Assembly: GCA_000434555.1 (NCBI GenBank) | Contig: FR880118.1 | Location: forward strand, 148,013 to 212,012 | Direction of reading: 5' to 3' | DNA from: Clostridium sp. CAG:524 | GTDB lineage: Bacteria > Bacillota_I > Bacilli_A > RF39 > UBA660 | Length of the DNA: 64,000 nucleotides | Shown here: positions 19,920 through 28,189 of the stretch, one piece after another | How positions within the stretch are numbered: position 1 is the first letter of the stretch | Layout of the letters: each line of letters opens with the position of its first letter | Position numbers and translations under genes: made by a program | Notes under the pieces: model-generated | Database searches by the model: none | Told to the model about the DNA's origin: nothing | What the model saw: the letters and a program-made list of their open reading frames with translations, nothing else

Positions 19920-21254
19920 TTACAATTTATATTTCTTTTTAAAACTTTCAATATATTTACTTCTCATATCATTCATAACTTCACAAGCTACTTTTATTGA
20001 TAAATCATTCATATTAATATTTGATGTATCAACAAGTATTAAAGAGTTTACACTATTTTCAAATAATTCTTTTAAATCTTTTACACTATCATTATATTCA
20101 GTAATATTTTCATTATTTAAAAATGATCTTTTCTCAAGTGCTAAACTTGAATTGTAATCTCTTTTTAATGATGTAATTGGATCAGCATAAGTAATTACTA
20201 ATACATCTATTAATTCTTTTGATATCTCTTTGTACTTTAACTGTAATTCATTATACATTTTAGTATCCATATCATTTTTCTTATATCTAATATAATTCCA
20301 TATTTGCCTATCATTAATACTTCTATCAACTATAATTATATCCTTTTTAGTATTAATTTCATCTTGTAATTGTTTTACAGTTTCTTCTATTATTGCTAAA
20401 TTAGAATCTAGTTTATTTGAATCTTTATACTTTTGCTTAAATACTTCTTTAAAATATTTTGATGTAGTAAATTCTTCTATTATTGATATACTAAATCCAC
20501 CTTTCTTAAAGAAATCATATAAATTATTTATTGTAGTAGTTTTACCAGTTCTTGGTGTTCCACTAAACTCAATTACAAATGATTTTTCAAGTGGACATAG
20601 TTTTTTTAATCTTTGAAGTTCCATTTTCATTGCGTTTAATTTTTTTAATTCATTATAGTATTCTTCATTATCATTAAATATTATATTTTTTAAATAATCA
20701 TCTTCAACATCATTAAAAACTATATCTAATACATTTTTTAATCTTTTAAATATTGGTAAGTTTTCATCTTCATTATATATTAAACTTTTATATACATTTG
20801 TATAGTACCATTTTTGTTCTTTTTCACCACGCTTAAATGCACTGAAGTCACGAGTACCATTCTTTTCAAACTTAATCATCATATCTTCTAAATTATTTAT
20901 TTTGTCAGCACATATCACTAATTTATTTCTAAGTGGTAATATTTTTGTTTCATCTATAGTATGTTGTTTTCTTTCTTCCCAAGAAAGTGATTTATCTGGT
21001 TCACTTGCGCCCATTACTAGAGAAGCTATGTCTTTTCCAAATTCTTTTTCAATATCTTCTATAGTATATTTAGTATCTTCTACTACATCATGAAGATAAC
21101 CAGCAGCCACTACATTATCATCATAACCATATTCCTCTAATAATTCTGCAACACTAATCGGATGCATTATCATTGGTTTATCTTTTTCATTTTTTCTTAC
21201 TTGTCCTTTGTGTGCTTTAATCGCAAATTCTTTTGCTTTTTCTTTAATATTCAT
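19920..21254 (-). CDS. HD phosphohydrolase fused to a P-loop kinase
   Basis: 444 aa. The N-terminal domain (about 1-170) is a RelA/SpoT-type HD domain with HKGQVRK, MHPISVAELL, the metal motif LHDVVED (H55, D56) and ADKINNLEDM, so hydrolysis of (p)ppGpp-like or other nucleotides is plausible. The C-terminal domain (about 225-444) is a nucleoside/thymidylate-kinase-type P-loop domain with Walker A GTPRTGKTT (about 232-240) and IIVDRSINDRQIW. No (p)ppGpp synthetase domain is present. GGAGGG precedes the ATG. It leads the operon that contains the RyR-like gene. The combination suggests turnover of a modified nucleotide (inference). Confidence 0.88.
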   Translation of the reverse strand: MNIKEKAKEFAIKAHKGQVRKNEKDKPMIMHPISVAELLEEYGYDDNVVAAGYLHDVVEDTKYTIEDIEKEFGKDIASLVMGASEPDKSLSWEERKQHTIDETKILPLRNKLVICADKINNLEDMMIKFEKNGTRDFSAFKRGEKEQKWYYTNVYKSLIYNEDENLPIFKRLKNVLDIVFNDVEDDYLKNIIFNDNEEYYNELKKLNAMKMELQRLKKLCPLEKSFVIEFSGTPRTGKTTTINNLYDFFKKGGFSISIIEEFTTSKYFKEVFKQKYKDSNKLDSNLAIIEETVKQLQDEINTKKDIIIVDRSINDRQIWNYIRYKKNDMDTKMYNELQLKYKEISKELIDVLVITYADPITSLKRDYNSSLALEKRSFLNNENITEYNDSVKDLKELFENSVNSLILVDTSNINMNDLSIKVACEVMNDMRSKYIESFKKKYKL

Positions 21255-21379
21255 ACTACCCTCCTACTACTCACTAATTATATTTTATCATAATTAATAA
21301 TCTAATAACATTACTATTTTAGTTAATTATTGAATAAGTATTATTAGTATTATATAATCAAATTGAAAGAAGGCAACAT

Positions 21380-21724
21380 ATGAAATTTCCTTATAAAATT
21401 TGTAAATTAACTAATAATGAAGTTAATATTTTTAATAAATACTTTGCTACTAAAGGTGAATTTGTTTTTGAAGGTATATGGTTTAGAAGTCAAGAAGAAG
21501 TAAATAAAAATGTATCAGGATATATTGACAATACTACTAGAAATAGAAGAACAATTCATTATAATCATGTGTTTTATGTTAAAGACAATTATTTAATGGT
21601 AAAAAGTTCATACATATATTTAAGCATTAGATTAAATAATAATGAATACGATAAATATCTAAACGACATAATAAATACTTTAGAAAATAATAATTACATA
21701 AAAAACAATAATATATATATATAA
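21380..21724 (+). CDS. Hypothetical protein upstream of sirtuin-like gene
   Basis: A 114-aa soluble protein starting MKFPYKICKLTN, with a run of Asn near the end; no family recognised. AGAAGG precedes the ATG by 6 nt. It lies divergent from the HD-kinase operon (125 nt) and 17 nt before the sirtuin-like gene, so cotranscription with the latter is likely. Confidence 0.65.
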   Translation: MKFPYKICKLTNNEVNIFNKYFATKGEFVFEGIWFRSQEEVNKNVSGYIDNTTRNRRTIHYNHVFYVKDNYLMVKSSYIYLSIRLNNNEYDKYLNDIINTLENNNYIKNNNIYI

Positions 21725-21741
21725 AAGATAATCTAAATATA

Positions 21742-22563
21742 ATGATTAACAAGTATGATAAAAATCCTTATGATGAAATAATTGATAATTACAAAACTGT
21801 TGATATTATTGTTAAAAGTGATAATTTAAATAATACTGATAAGTTATTTAATCAAGTATGGAATTTACAAGTTAAAGGAATTAGAGAAAGAGACACGCGT
21901 GGTAATCCTAAATATATTAATGATTTTAATGAACTAAAGGAATACTTTCCAATGGCTGTAGAACTAGGATGTGGACCTTCTATTGAAGCAGGTGTAATGC
22001 CATTATATAAATTACACGAAATATATAAAGTTCAAAGACATAGTGATGGAAAATTCTATTTTGGTACTAGTGATACACTTATAAAACAAATTATAGAAAA
22101 AGATAATGTTAAATTTGATGAATTCTATGAAATCGTTGCTGAATGTATAAAAGCAAAACCAACTAATTTTCATTATAATTTAAAGAAAATGTATGATAAG
22201 AAGTTATTCACTATGAATCTTTTTAACAATAATTTTGATAGGTTATGTAAAAGAATTGGTATTAATGAAAATATATTAAGAGTTTATAATATAGAAAATT
22301 ACTTTCCTAAAGTTATTTTTGATAAGGATGTTAAAGCACTTTTATGTATAGGTACTCATGCTGATAGAAGACTTATACAAAGACAAGCAAGAAATCAAGG
22401 ACTAAAAATAATATATGTAGACCCAGAAGGATTTAATACTGATAATGAATTCTTTAAATATGAAATTGAAGGTGCTAAAGATGAAGACTATATTTTAAAA
22501 ATGACAGCTAGTGAATTTTCTCAAGTATTAGAGAATATTATAAATGAAGAAGATGTCAAATAA
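21742..22563 (+). CDS. Minimal sirtuin-like (SIR2-fold) protein
   Basis: A 273-aa Rossmann protein with SIR2 hallmarks in order: LGCGPSIEAGV (GAGxSxxSG counterpart, about residue 75), AKPTNFHYNLKKM (P-x-x-x-H-x-x-L), TMNLFNNNFDRLCKR (TQN-x-D-x-L counterpart, about 153) and CIGTHADRR...IIYVDPEG (GTS/...N-x-E counterpart). The zinc ribbon is absent. The catalytic histidine expected shortly after the TQN-x-D block is not visible, so deacylase activity is doubtful; NAD+ or ADP-ribose binding or hydrolysis is possible. The ribosome binding site is weak. Confidence 0.75.
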   Translation: MINKYDKNPYDEIIDNYKTVDIIVKSDNLNNTDKLFNQVWNLQVKGIRERDTRGNPKYINDFNELKEYFPMAVELGCGPSIEAGVMPLYKLHEIYKVQRHSDGKFYFGTSDTLIKQIIEKDNVKFDEFYEIVAECIKAKPTNFHYNLKKMYDKKLFTMNLFNNNFDRLCKRIGINENILRVYNIENYFPKVIFDKDVKALLCIGTHADRRLIQRQARNQGLKIIYVDPEGFNTDNEFFKYEIEGAKDEDYILKMTASEFSQVLENIINEEDVK

Positions 22564-22629
22564 ATGTTTATTTAATGCTTTATTTCGTTATTTATTGTAA
22601 AATATTAGTAGTATGGAGGTATTTTATTT

Positions 22630-23097
22630 ATGGATATAAAAAGATGTACTAAAGAATCATTCGCTGTTATAGGACGTGAAGGTTCTACTTTAGATGGTAA
22701 AAATTTCATACAAAAACTATGGGATGATGTTGATTCTCATTTTAATGAAATAAGTGATTTAGCTTTAAAGGATATAAATGGTAATATTGTTGGTAGATGG
22801 GGACTTACTTCTGACTTTAATCACAATTTAAAGCCTTGGGAAGAAAACTATAGAAGAGGACTTTATCTTGCTGGTGTTGAATGCAATATTGATGCTGATG
22901 CTCCATATGGATGGACAAAATGGATTATACCAAGTTATGAATATATTTATGTTGAAATTGAAAATAAAGATACATTTATAAAAACAATATTTTACTTAGA
23001 AGAGAATAATATTCCACTTATAGGTGGAGTCAATAAGTATTATTCACCCATTACTAAAAAAGATTACTTATTTTTTCCAATTAAAAAGATTGATTAA
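22630..23097 (+). CDS. GyrI-like small-molecule-binding domain protein
   Basis: A stand-alone effector-binding domain (GyrI-like/Cass2 type) of 155 aa. The segment FAVIGREGST, then VGRWGLTSDF, LYLAGVEC and WTKWIIPSYEYIYVE is typical of the bacterial family that binds hydrophobic or cationic drugs. No helix-turn-helix is attached, so it would sequester or sense a ligand rather than bind DNA. GGAGGT lies 9 nt before the ATG. It converges on the RsgA-type gene across a shared terminator. Confidence 0.82.
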   Translation: MDIKRCTKESFAVIGREGSTLDGKNFIQKLWDDVDSHFNEISDLALKDINGNIVGRWGLTSDFNHNLKPWEENYRRGLYLAGVECNIDADAPYGWTKWIIPSYEYIYVEIENKDTFIKTIFYLEENNIPLIGGVNKYYSPITKKDYLFFPIKKID

Positions 23098-23118
23098 TTA
23101 ATTTTAATCAATTTTTTC
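23083..23118. terminator. Bidirectional terminator
   Basis: 9-bp stem 23089-23097/23104-23112 with T runs on both strands, between two convergent genes. Confidence 0.75.
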
Positions 23119-24043
23119 TTAAGAAATTACTATTTTTTCTATATTCTTTACTTTGTAATTTTTTATATCTATTAAATTCTTCCTGTGATATTTCTCCATT
23201 TTCTATTGCTTGTAAAATTCTACATACTTTTATATTTTCATGTGTACAAGTAGTATACTTACATTCTTTAGATAATTCTATTATCTTACTAAAAACTACA
23301 TTTAAATCACTACTCATATCATTTGATGCTACACTTCTTATACCAGGTTCATCTATAACGATTCTTGAATCTTTCAAAATATATAGATTTCTACTAGTAG
23401 TAGTGTGTTTACCTTTGTCATCTTTATGTCTTATATCATTAGTTTTTATTTCATCATTATCAAGTAATGTATTTATAAGAGTACTTTTTCCTACTCCACT
23501 ACTTCCAATAAAGACTGCTGTTTCATTTTCTTTCCATACACTTTTTAAATCATTAATACCTTCTTTATTATATGAACTAATTATAAATACAGGATAGTTA
23601 AATCTTTCTTCTATAATCTTTCTATAATTTTCTCTATCTTTTATAGAACATAAATCACTTTTAGTTAAGATAAATGCTATTTTAGAATTTGCTTTATTAC
23701 CAAGTAATACTAATCTTTCTAGCCTTGCTATATTAAAATCATTATTAAGACTCGTCACTATAAACACTATATCAACATTAGAAGCAAGTATTTGCTCTTT
23801 ACCATTCTTATACTTTTCAGTAGTTCTATCAATAGATAGTTTCTTTAAAGTATTCTTTCTATTAACAATTTCTTCTATAGTATAATTATCGTATTCATCT
23901 TTATTAATTATTACATAATCACCAACTACTGGAAGTTCATCACGATTTTTCTTTTTTCTAATAGTTGCGGTAACATTTTCATTATTGAATAGAACATTCC
24001 AATTATTTTTATTAACACTTATTACTCTACCAATATTATTCAT
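23108..24043 (-). CDS. rsgA: RsgA-type circularly permuted GTPase
   Basis: A GTPase acting in late 30S ribosomal subunit maturation. The circularly permuted order of G motifs is clear: TKSD (G4), then GSSGVGKST (G1), the switch region and DEPGIRS (G3), preceded by an OB domain. The C-terminal zinc module has CKYTTCTHENIKVC. 311 aa fits. The ATG at 24043 has GGAG six bases upstream; a frame extending to 24055 lacks one. It overlaps the upstream ASCH gene by 8 nt. Its place among accessory genes, rather than next to a PASTA kinase and rpe, means it could be a paralogue. Confidence 0.88.
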   Translation of the reverse strand: MNNIGRVISVNKNNWNVLFNNENVTATIRKKKNRDELPVVGDYVIINKDEYDNYTIEEIVNRKNTLKKLSIDRTTEKYKNGKEQILASNVDIVFIVTSLNNDFNIARLERLVLLGNKANSKIAFILTKSDLCSIKDRENYRKIIEERFNYPVFIISSYNKEGINDLKSVWKENETAVFIGSSGVGKSTLINTLLDNDEIKTNDIRHKDDKGKHTTTSRNLYILKDSRIVIDEPGIRSVASNDMSSDLNVVFSKIIELSKECKYTTCTHENIKVCRILQAIENGEISQEEFNRYKKLQSKEYRKNSNFLRKN

Positions 24044-24920
24044 ATATTTCTCCATTTAAACAATGATTATTATATTGTTCTAATGTTATATTGTATTTTG
24101 GCTTATTATACTTATGTATTTCTATATTATTAATATTATCTAATTCATATTTAATAAATTTATTTTTAACATCATTCATTAATTCACTTTTAGAATTATA
24201 TCCATGAATACCCTTAAATCTTTTCCATGAATTTTCTAACCAATAATATTTATTATCTTTTTCAAATATTAAGAATGTATGAGTATGATATTTACTACTT
24301 TTACCAATCATAAAATATGTTTCAATATTCCATTTATTCTTTTGAAGTAAAAATCTCTCTAACTCTACTTGGTCATAACATAATCCTAATTTAGTTTTTA
24401 ATAGCCTATTTGGTGATTGTAAAATATAATTATCATTAACTAAATTATCTATTTCAGTATGCCTTTTATTATCATTATCAATATATCCATATTCAATATT
24501 ATCCATAATGTTAACTGTATCATCTAAAGTATAATAATTCCATATACCTAAATTACCTACTGCGTCTATCTTTATATCTAATGGTTCAATATCTTCAAGT
24601 ACCCAACTATATCTACCAACTTCATAGTATCCACAAGTATATTCTTGTTTATTTTTTTCAATCTCTTTGATATAGTCACTTGTCATGTAAACACAATCTA
24701 CCAGTTTACACTTACATATTATTTTTCCATAACTAAAGGTATCATTATCAACTATATCCATTAATTCTTTATTGCCTAAAGTTTTTTTGTCAATCTTAGA
24801 TACACTTGCATGAATATATAATTCTCCTCTATAATTTGTCTTATAACTCCTTGTCTCAATAGACTTTTTCTTATTACATATAAGAGTTGCATATGGTTCT
24901 TTTATACTTAATACTTTCAT
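24036..24920 (-). CDS. ASCH domain fused to a transglutaminase-like domain
   Basis: A 294-aa two-domain protein. Residues about 1-130 form an ASCH domain (MKVLSIKEPYATLI, then KSIETRSYKTNYRGELYIHAS), a fold of the PUA group that binds RNA or modified nucleosides. Residues about 165-265 have a transglutaminase/cysteine-protease pattern: GLCYDQVELER (Cys), THTFLIFE (His) and WLENSW (Asn/Glu). The start at 24920 uses GGTGAG 5 nt upstream; an earlier ATG lacks a site. It is coupled to the RsgA-type gene by overlap, suggesting a translation-linked role (inference). Confidence 0.78.
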   Translation of the reverse strand: MKVLSIKEPYATLICNKKKSIETRSYKTNYRGELYIHASVSKIDKKTLGNKELMDIVDNDTFSYGKIICKCKLVDCVYMTSDYIKEIEKNKQEYTCGYYEVGRYSWVLEDIEPLDIKIDAVGNLGIWNYYTLDDTVNIMDNIEYGYIDNDNKRHTEIDNLVNDNYILQSPNRLLKTKLGLCYDQVELERFLLQKNKWNIETYFMIGKSSKYHTHTFLIFEKDNKYYWLENSWKRFKGIHGYNSKSELMNDVKNKFIKYELDNINNIEIHKYNKPKYNITLEQYNNHCLNGEIYE

Positions 24921-25029
24921 ATTTCTCACCATATTCATTATATCATTATGTAAAACATTATTCTACAAAATATTTACACACGAATATAATGTAAAGTGTT
25001 AATATTTTTGTAAATAAATATAATTTATT

Positions 25030-25383
25030 ATGGAAGAAGAAATAAATAGACTTCGTTTTGAAAACAAGATATGGATACTTTTTGCTTTTCTATGTCTATT
25101 AAATATTAGAGGTGATGATGATGATATTAACTATATCAAAACTAATAATAATAAATATAAAAACGAATCAAATAATATTTTTAAATTCACATTGATATGT
25201 ACTCTATTTATATATTTATATTTCTTTAGAAGAAATGTTAGATTTTATAATAAAGCAAATTCCAATCAAAAAGAACTATATAGTATTAAAGTATATGGTT
25301 CTCTCTTATTAATTGTTGGTGTTATTTTATTAATATATTTTCAAGTTAATCAAGATTCTTTTGAAGGTGGTCCTGCTTTATAA
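25030..25383 (+). CDS. Small membrane protein with Asp-rich loop
   Basis: A 117-aa protein with a weak N-terminal hydrophobic stretch, two clear membrane segments (about 52-68 and 88-106) and a GDDDDIN cluster near residue 28. No family recognised. No ribosome binding site is visible before the ATG. It converges on the transglutaminase-like gene with no spacer, the stops being adjacent. Confidence 0.55.
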   Translation: MEEEINRLRFENKIWILFAFLCLLNIRGDDDDINYIKTNNNKYKNESNNIFKFTLICTLFIYLYFFRRNVRFYNKANSNQKELYSIKVYGSLLLIVGVILLIYFQVNQDSFEGGPAL

Positions 25384-26871
25384 TTATTTATTCTCTAATA
25401 TTGTTTTTAATGTTCTTGTAAGTTTAATACCTTCAATATTTTTATCTATATCATTTTTATCTTTCCATTCATCAAATTCTTCAGTAGTAAGTTTTTCAGG
25501 CATTCCAAATAAGACATGTAGTAACTTTGAATCCAATGGTGAACTACCTATTACTGCTTTCTTTATTGATTCAGTATCAAATGGATATTTATCTGGTTCA
25601 CTATAAAATTCTCTTTTTCTTACATTATACATTACTTCTAATAAAATCATCGGATCTAATGTTTGACCATAAAATAGTGATTGATATCTATCTAATGAAT
25701 TCATTAAATTTTCAGTATCTATTGTTGTTGCTAAAATATGTCTAAAATCTTTTGGTGCCTTATTTGTAAATATTATTTTACTAGCAAGTGCTTTTCCGTC
25801 TATAAGTATTGCTAAATCATTAAATGATTGTGCCATTTCTTCTGGAACACTTTCTAATCCTTCTGTTAATATTATCTTTTTAACTCTTGGTGATAAATTT
25901 TTACTATAAGATGATAGTGTTACATCATTGTATTCTTGGTCAAAAAATCTAAATTCATCTTTTGATTTACAAAAGAATTTATATGATTTTAAATATGATT
26001 TATCTCCTTCACATTTCTTACTATCCCATGTAGGATCAAACATAAATACACCATTAACATGATATTTTTTGTCTTTAACATATACTAAACTTCTTACATG
26101 ACCTTTTTTATTATTTTCTTTTTTGATAAGTTTATAATCCATTACACTTATACCTAAATTTTTAAGTACACTATTAAATATAGCAACATATCCAGCACAA
26201 ACTATTTTATCTCCAAATAAAACCGAAGATAAATCTCTTGATATTCTATCTGATTCGGTATCAAGTTCTCTTGTATATACTTTTTCTCTAACTAAGTCAT
26301 AAGCATACATTATTTCTTCTAAGGGACTTAAGTTATGTTTTCTAATTGTTTTTACTATTTCATCTATCGCATCTATTGTTTTCTTATATTCTTCAATATG
26401 TCTTTCAGTTTTATTACCATCAAAATATAAGTAAACATTTTTATATTCACCAAATAAGTTATATAACTCATTTCCTACTTCACTATCAATAGAGTAATTT
26501 CCATTTAAATGCATTGTTTTGGTTTTTAAAATTGGATTTCTTTCAATATAGTCTTTTATAGATTGTTCTGCTACAAAAGATATGGAAGTTAAATCTTTTA
26601 CCAAATCAGGACTTTCTAATATTATTCTTTCTATTATTTTTGAATTTTCTTTAAATAGATTACTACCTGGAATATCATTATCAGTTAATTCATTTATTAA
26701 CATTTTATTAACATTTATTTTTTCTAATGCTTCTTCTATTGGTGTATCTGGTAATACCGTTAGACCTAATATACACTCATTATTCTTTTCATCATAATAT
26801 ATTGGATATAGTGTTGGATATGAGTGTGTATCTTTATCATCTAATACTCTTATATCTATGGTATATTTCAT
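25384..26871 (-). CDS. Large transglutaminase-like protein
   Basis: A 495-aa cytoplasmic protein without signal or membrane segments. A transglutaminase-like core lies at about residues 190-300: IVCAGYVAIFNSVLKNLGI (catalytic Cys), GHVRSLVYVKDKKYHVNG (His) and FMFDPTWDS (Asp), the Cys-His-Asp triad of the superfamily. Flanking regions are not recognised. It could be an intracellular cysteine protease or crosslinker; the substrate is unknown. No clear ribosome binding site precedes the ATG. Confidence 0.78.
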   Translation of the reverse strand: MKYTIDIRVLDDKDTHSYPTLYPIYYDEKNNECILGLTVLPDTPIEEALEKINVNKMLINELTDNDIPGSNLFKENSKIIERIILESPDLVKDLTSISFVAEQSIKDYIERNPILKTKTMHLNGNYSIDSEVGNELYNLFGEYKNVYLYFDGNKTERHIEEYKKTIDAIDEIVKTIRKHNLSPLEEIMYAYDLVREKVYTRELDTESDRISRDLSSVLFGDKIVCAGYVAIFNSVLKNLGISVMDYKLIKKENNKKGHVRSLVYVKDKKYHVNGVFMFDPTWDSKKCEGDKSYLKSYKFFCKSKDEFRFFDQEYNDVTLSSYSKNLSPRVKKIILTEGLESVPEEMAQSFNDLAILIDGKALASKIIFTNKAPKDFRHILATTIDTENLMNSLDRYQSLFYGQTLDPMILLEVMYNVRKREFYSEPDKYPFDTESIKKAVIGSSPLDSKLLHVLFGMPEKLTTEEFDEWKDKNDIDKNIEGIKLTRTLKTILENK

Positions 26872-26884
26872 AATCGTTTTTATA

Positions 26885-26912
26885 TAAAATAAAACCTATC
26901 TATACAATAGGT
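26885..26912 (-). terminator. Terminator of the tandem HD gene
   Basis: 6-bp stem 26894-26899/26907-26912 followed on the minus strand by a T-rich tract, about 100 nt downstream of the gene stop. The gene-free stretch 26913-27008 holds nothing else evident. Confidence 0.45.
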
Positions 26913-27008
26913 CTATTTTATAATCCCCCTTTTAATTATATTTTTCCATATTGTACCTAAGTACATTATATTAAAACATATATAGAAGGAAAAGTCAATT
27001 ATTACACA

Positions 27009-28136
27009 CTAAATTATTACTAACGTAGATGGCATTGTTAAACTATAAAGTCTTACTTTTCTTAAGTTATGCTCTTTTACATATTCAAGCATACTTTTAA
27101 ATTCTTCACTGTCTTTGTAAATATCTTTGTCATATAAATACCAGATATCAAATGCAGTTTCTGCTCCTTCTTGTAACATCTTTTGAACTCTTGGACTTTT
27201 AAACACTACATTATTTTGTTGTTCATCTAAAGGTTTATGTCTTCCTGAATCTTGATATATTTTAGATTGAATATCTGCTTCTAATTTATCACAATAGTGA
27301 GCAAATTTAGAGTTTTCTTTTTCTTCGGCATCAAAATCTAATAATGATTCAAACATTGATTCTCTATCTGTTAAATTTCCAAGAGTATGTTTCATTGCTT
27401 TATGTTCAATTCTTGCTTTTTCTTCTTTTGTTATATCAAAAGGTGTTTTATCTCCAATTTCTATTTCACCTATTTCATGTATTAATAATGTTTGTAATAC
27501 TTCATCAAGATTAACATTTTTTTCTCCATCATACATAGCCATTGCTAAAACAATTGTGCCATATATATGATCAGCAATACTTTCTCTTTCACCAAAAATA
27601 TCCCAATGTTTATTATCCCATCCAGTTCTTTCAGTTTTTTCAAGATTCATATTATCATAATAGAATCTAAATATTTCTTGATACTTTTTATTTTCTTCAA
27701 AACTTTTTGGCTTAAAAATACCTTTTCTTACTGCTTCTTTATATAAATCATAAAAACACTTATCTGGATTTTCATTAATAATGCTATGTAATCTTAAATC
27801 ATTTACTCTACAAATGCTCGCAAATATTGAATCAAATGTAACCATCCTTCTTATTTCATCTAATTCTTTATCATATTTACTTCCATTAGCTAAATATTCA
27901 CTACATTTAAAATCATCATTAGTAAGTGCAATTCCTTCAAGAGCAATCATTCTAAGTACCTTAGATATATCTTCTGATGGTTCAAATTCACTTTGAATAG
28001 CTCTTGCTAAAATCATACTTCCATATAAATGTTCAGCAATACTTCTACCATTATTATCAATTACTGAATTTTTTAATGCATTTCCTTTCAAATAAAATTC
28101 TAATTTCCTTTTATTTTCTTCATCTATACTACTCAT
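27009..28136 (-). CDS. Tandem HD-family protein, first repeat degenerate
   Basis: A 375-aa protein with two related halves. The second half (about 185-300) fits the HD_3/YfbR-HDDC2 nucleotidase group: ADHIYGTIVLAMAM, LLIHEIGEIEIGDKTPFD, KFAHYCDKLEADIQ. The metal motif reads HE rather than HD. The first half repeats AEHLYGSMILARAI but lacks the HD and the downstream metal ligands, so it is probably structural. 5'-deoxynucleotidase-type activity is possible for the second half. The ribosome binding site GAGGT is 8 nt before the ATG. Confidence 0.78.
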   Translation of the reverse strand: MSSIDEENKRKLEFYLKGNALKNSVIDNNGRSIAEHLYGSMILARAIQSEFEPSEDISKVLRMIALEGIALTNDDFKCSEYLANGSKYDKELDEIRRMVTFDSIFASICRVNDLRLHSIINENPDKCFYDLYKEAVRKGIFKPKSFEENKKYQEIFRFYYDNMNLEKTERTGWDNKHWDIFGERESIADHIYGTIVLAMAMYDGEKNVNLDEVLQTLLIHEIGEIEIGDKTPFDITKEEKARIEHKAMKHTLGNLTDRESMFESLLDFDAEEKENSKFAHYCDKLEADIQSKIYQDSGRHKPLDEQQNNVVFKSPRVQKMLQEGAETAFDIWYLYDKDIYKDSEEFKSMLEYVKEHNLRKVRLYSLTMPSTLVII

Positions 28137-28189
28137 AATACTACCTCATGTTTTATTATACATTAATTTTTGCAAATTTGAATATTTTT

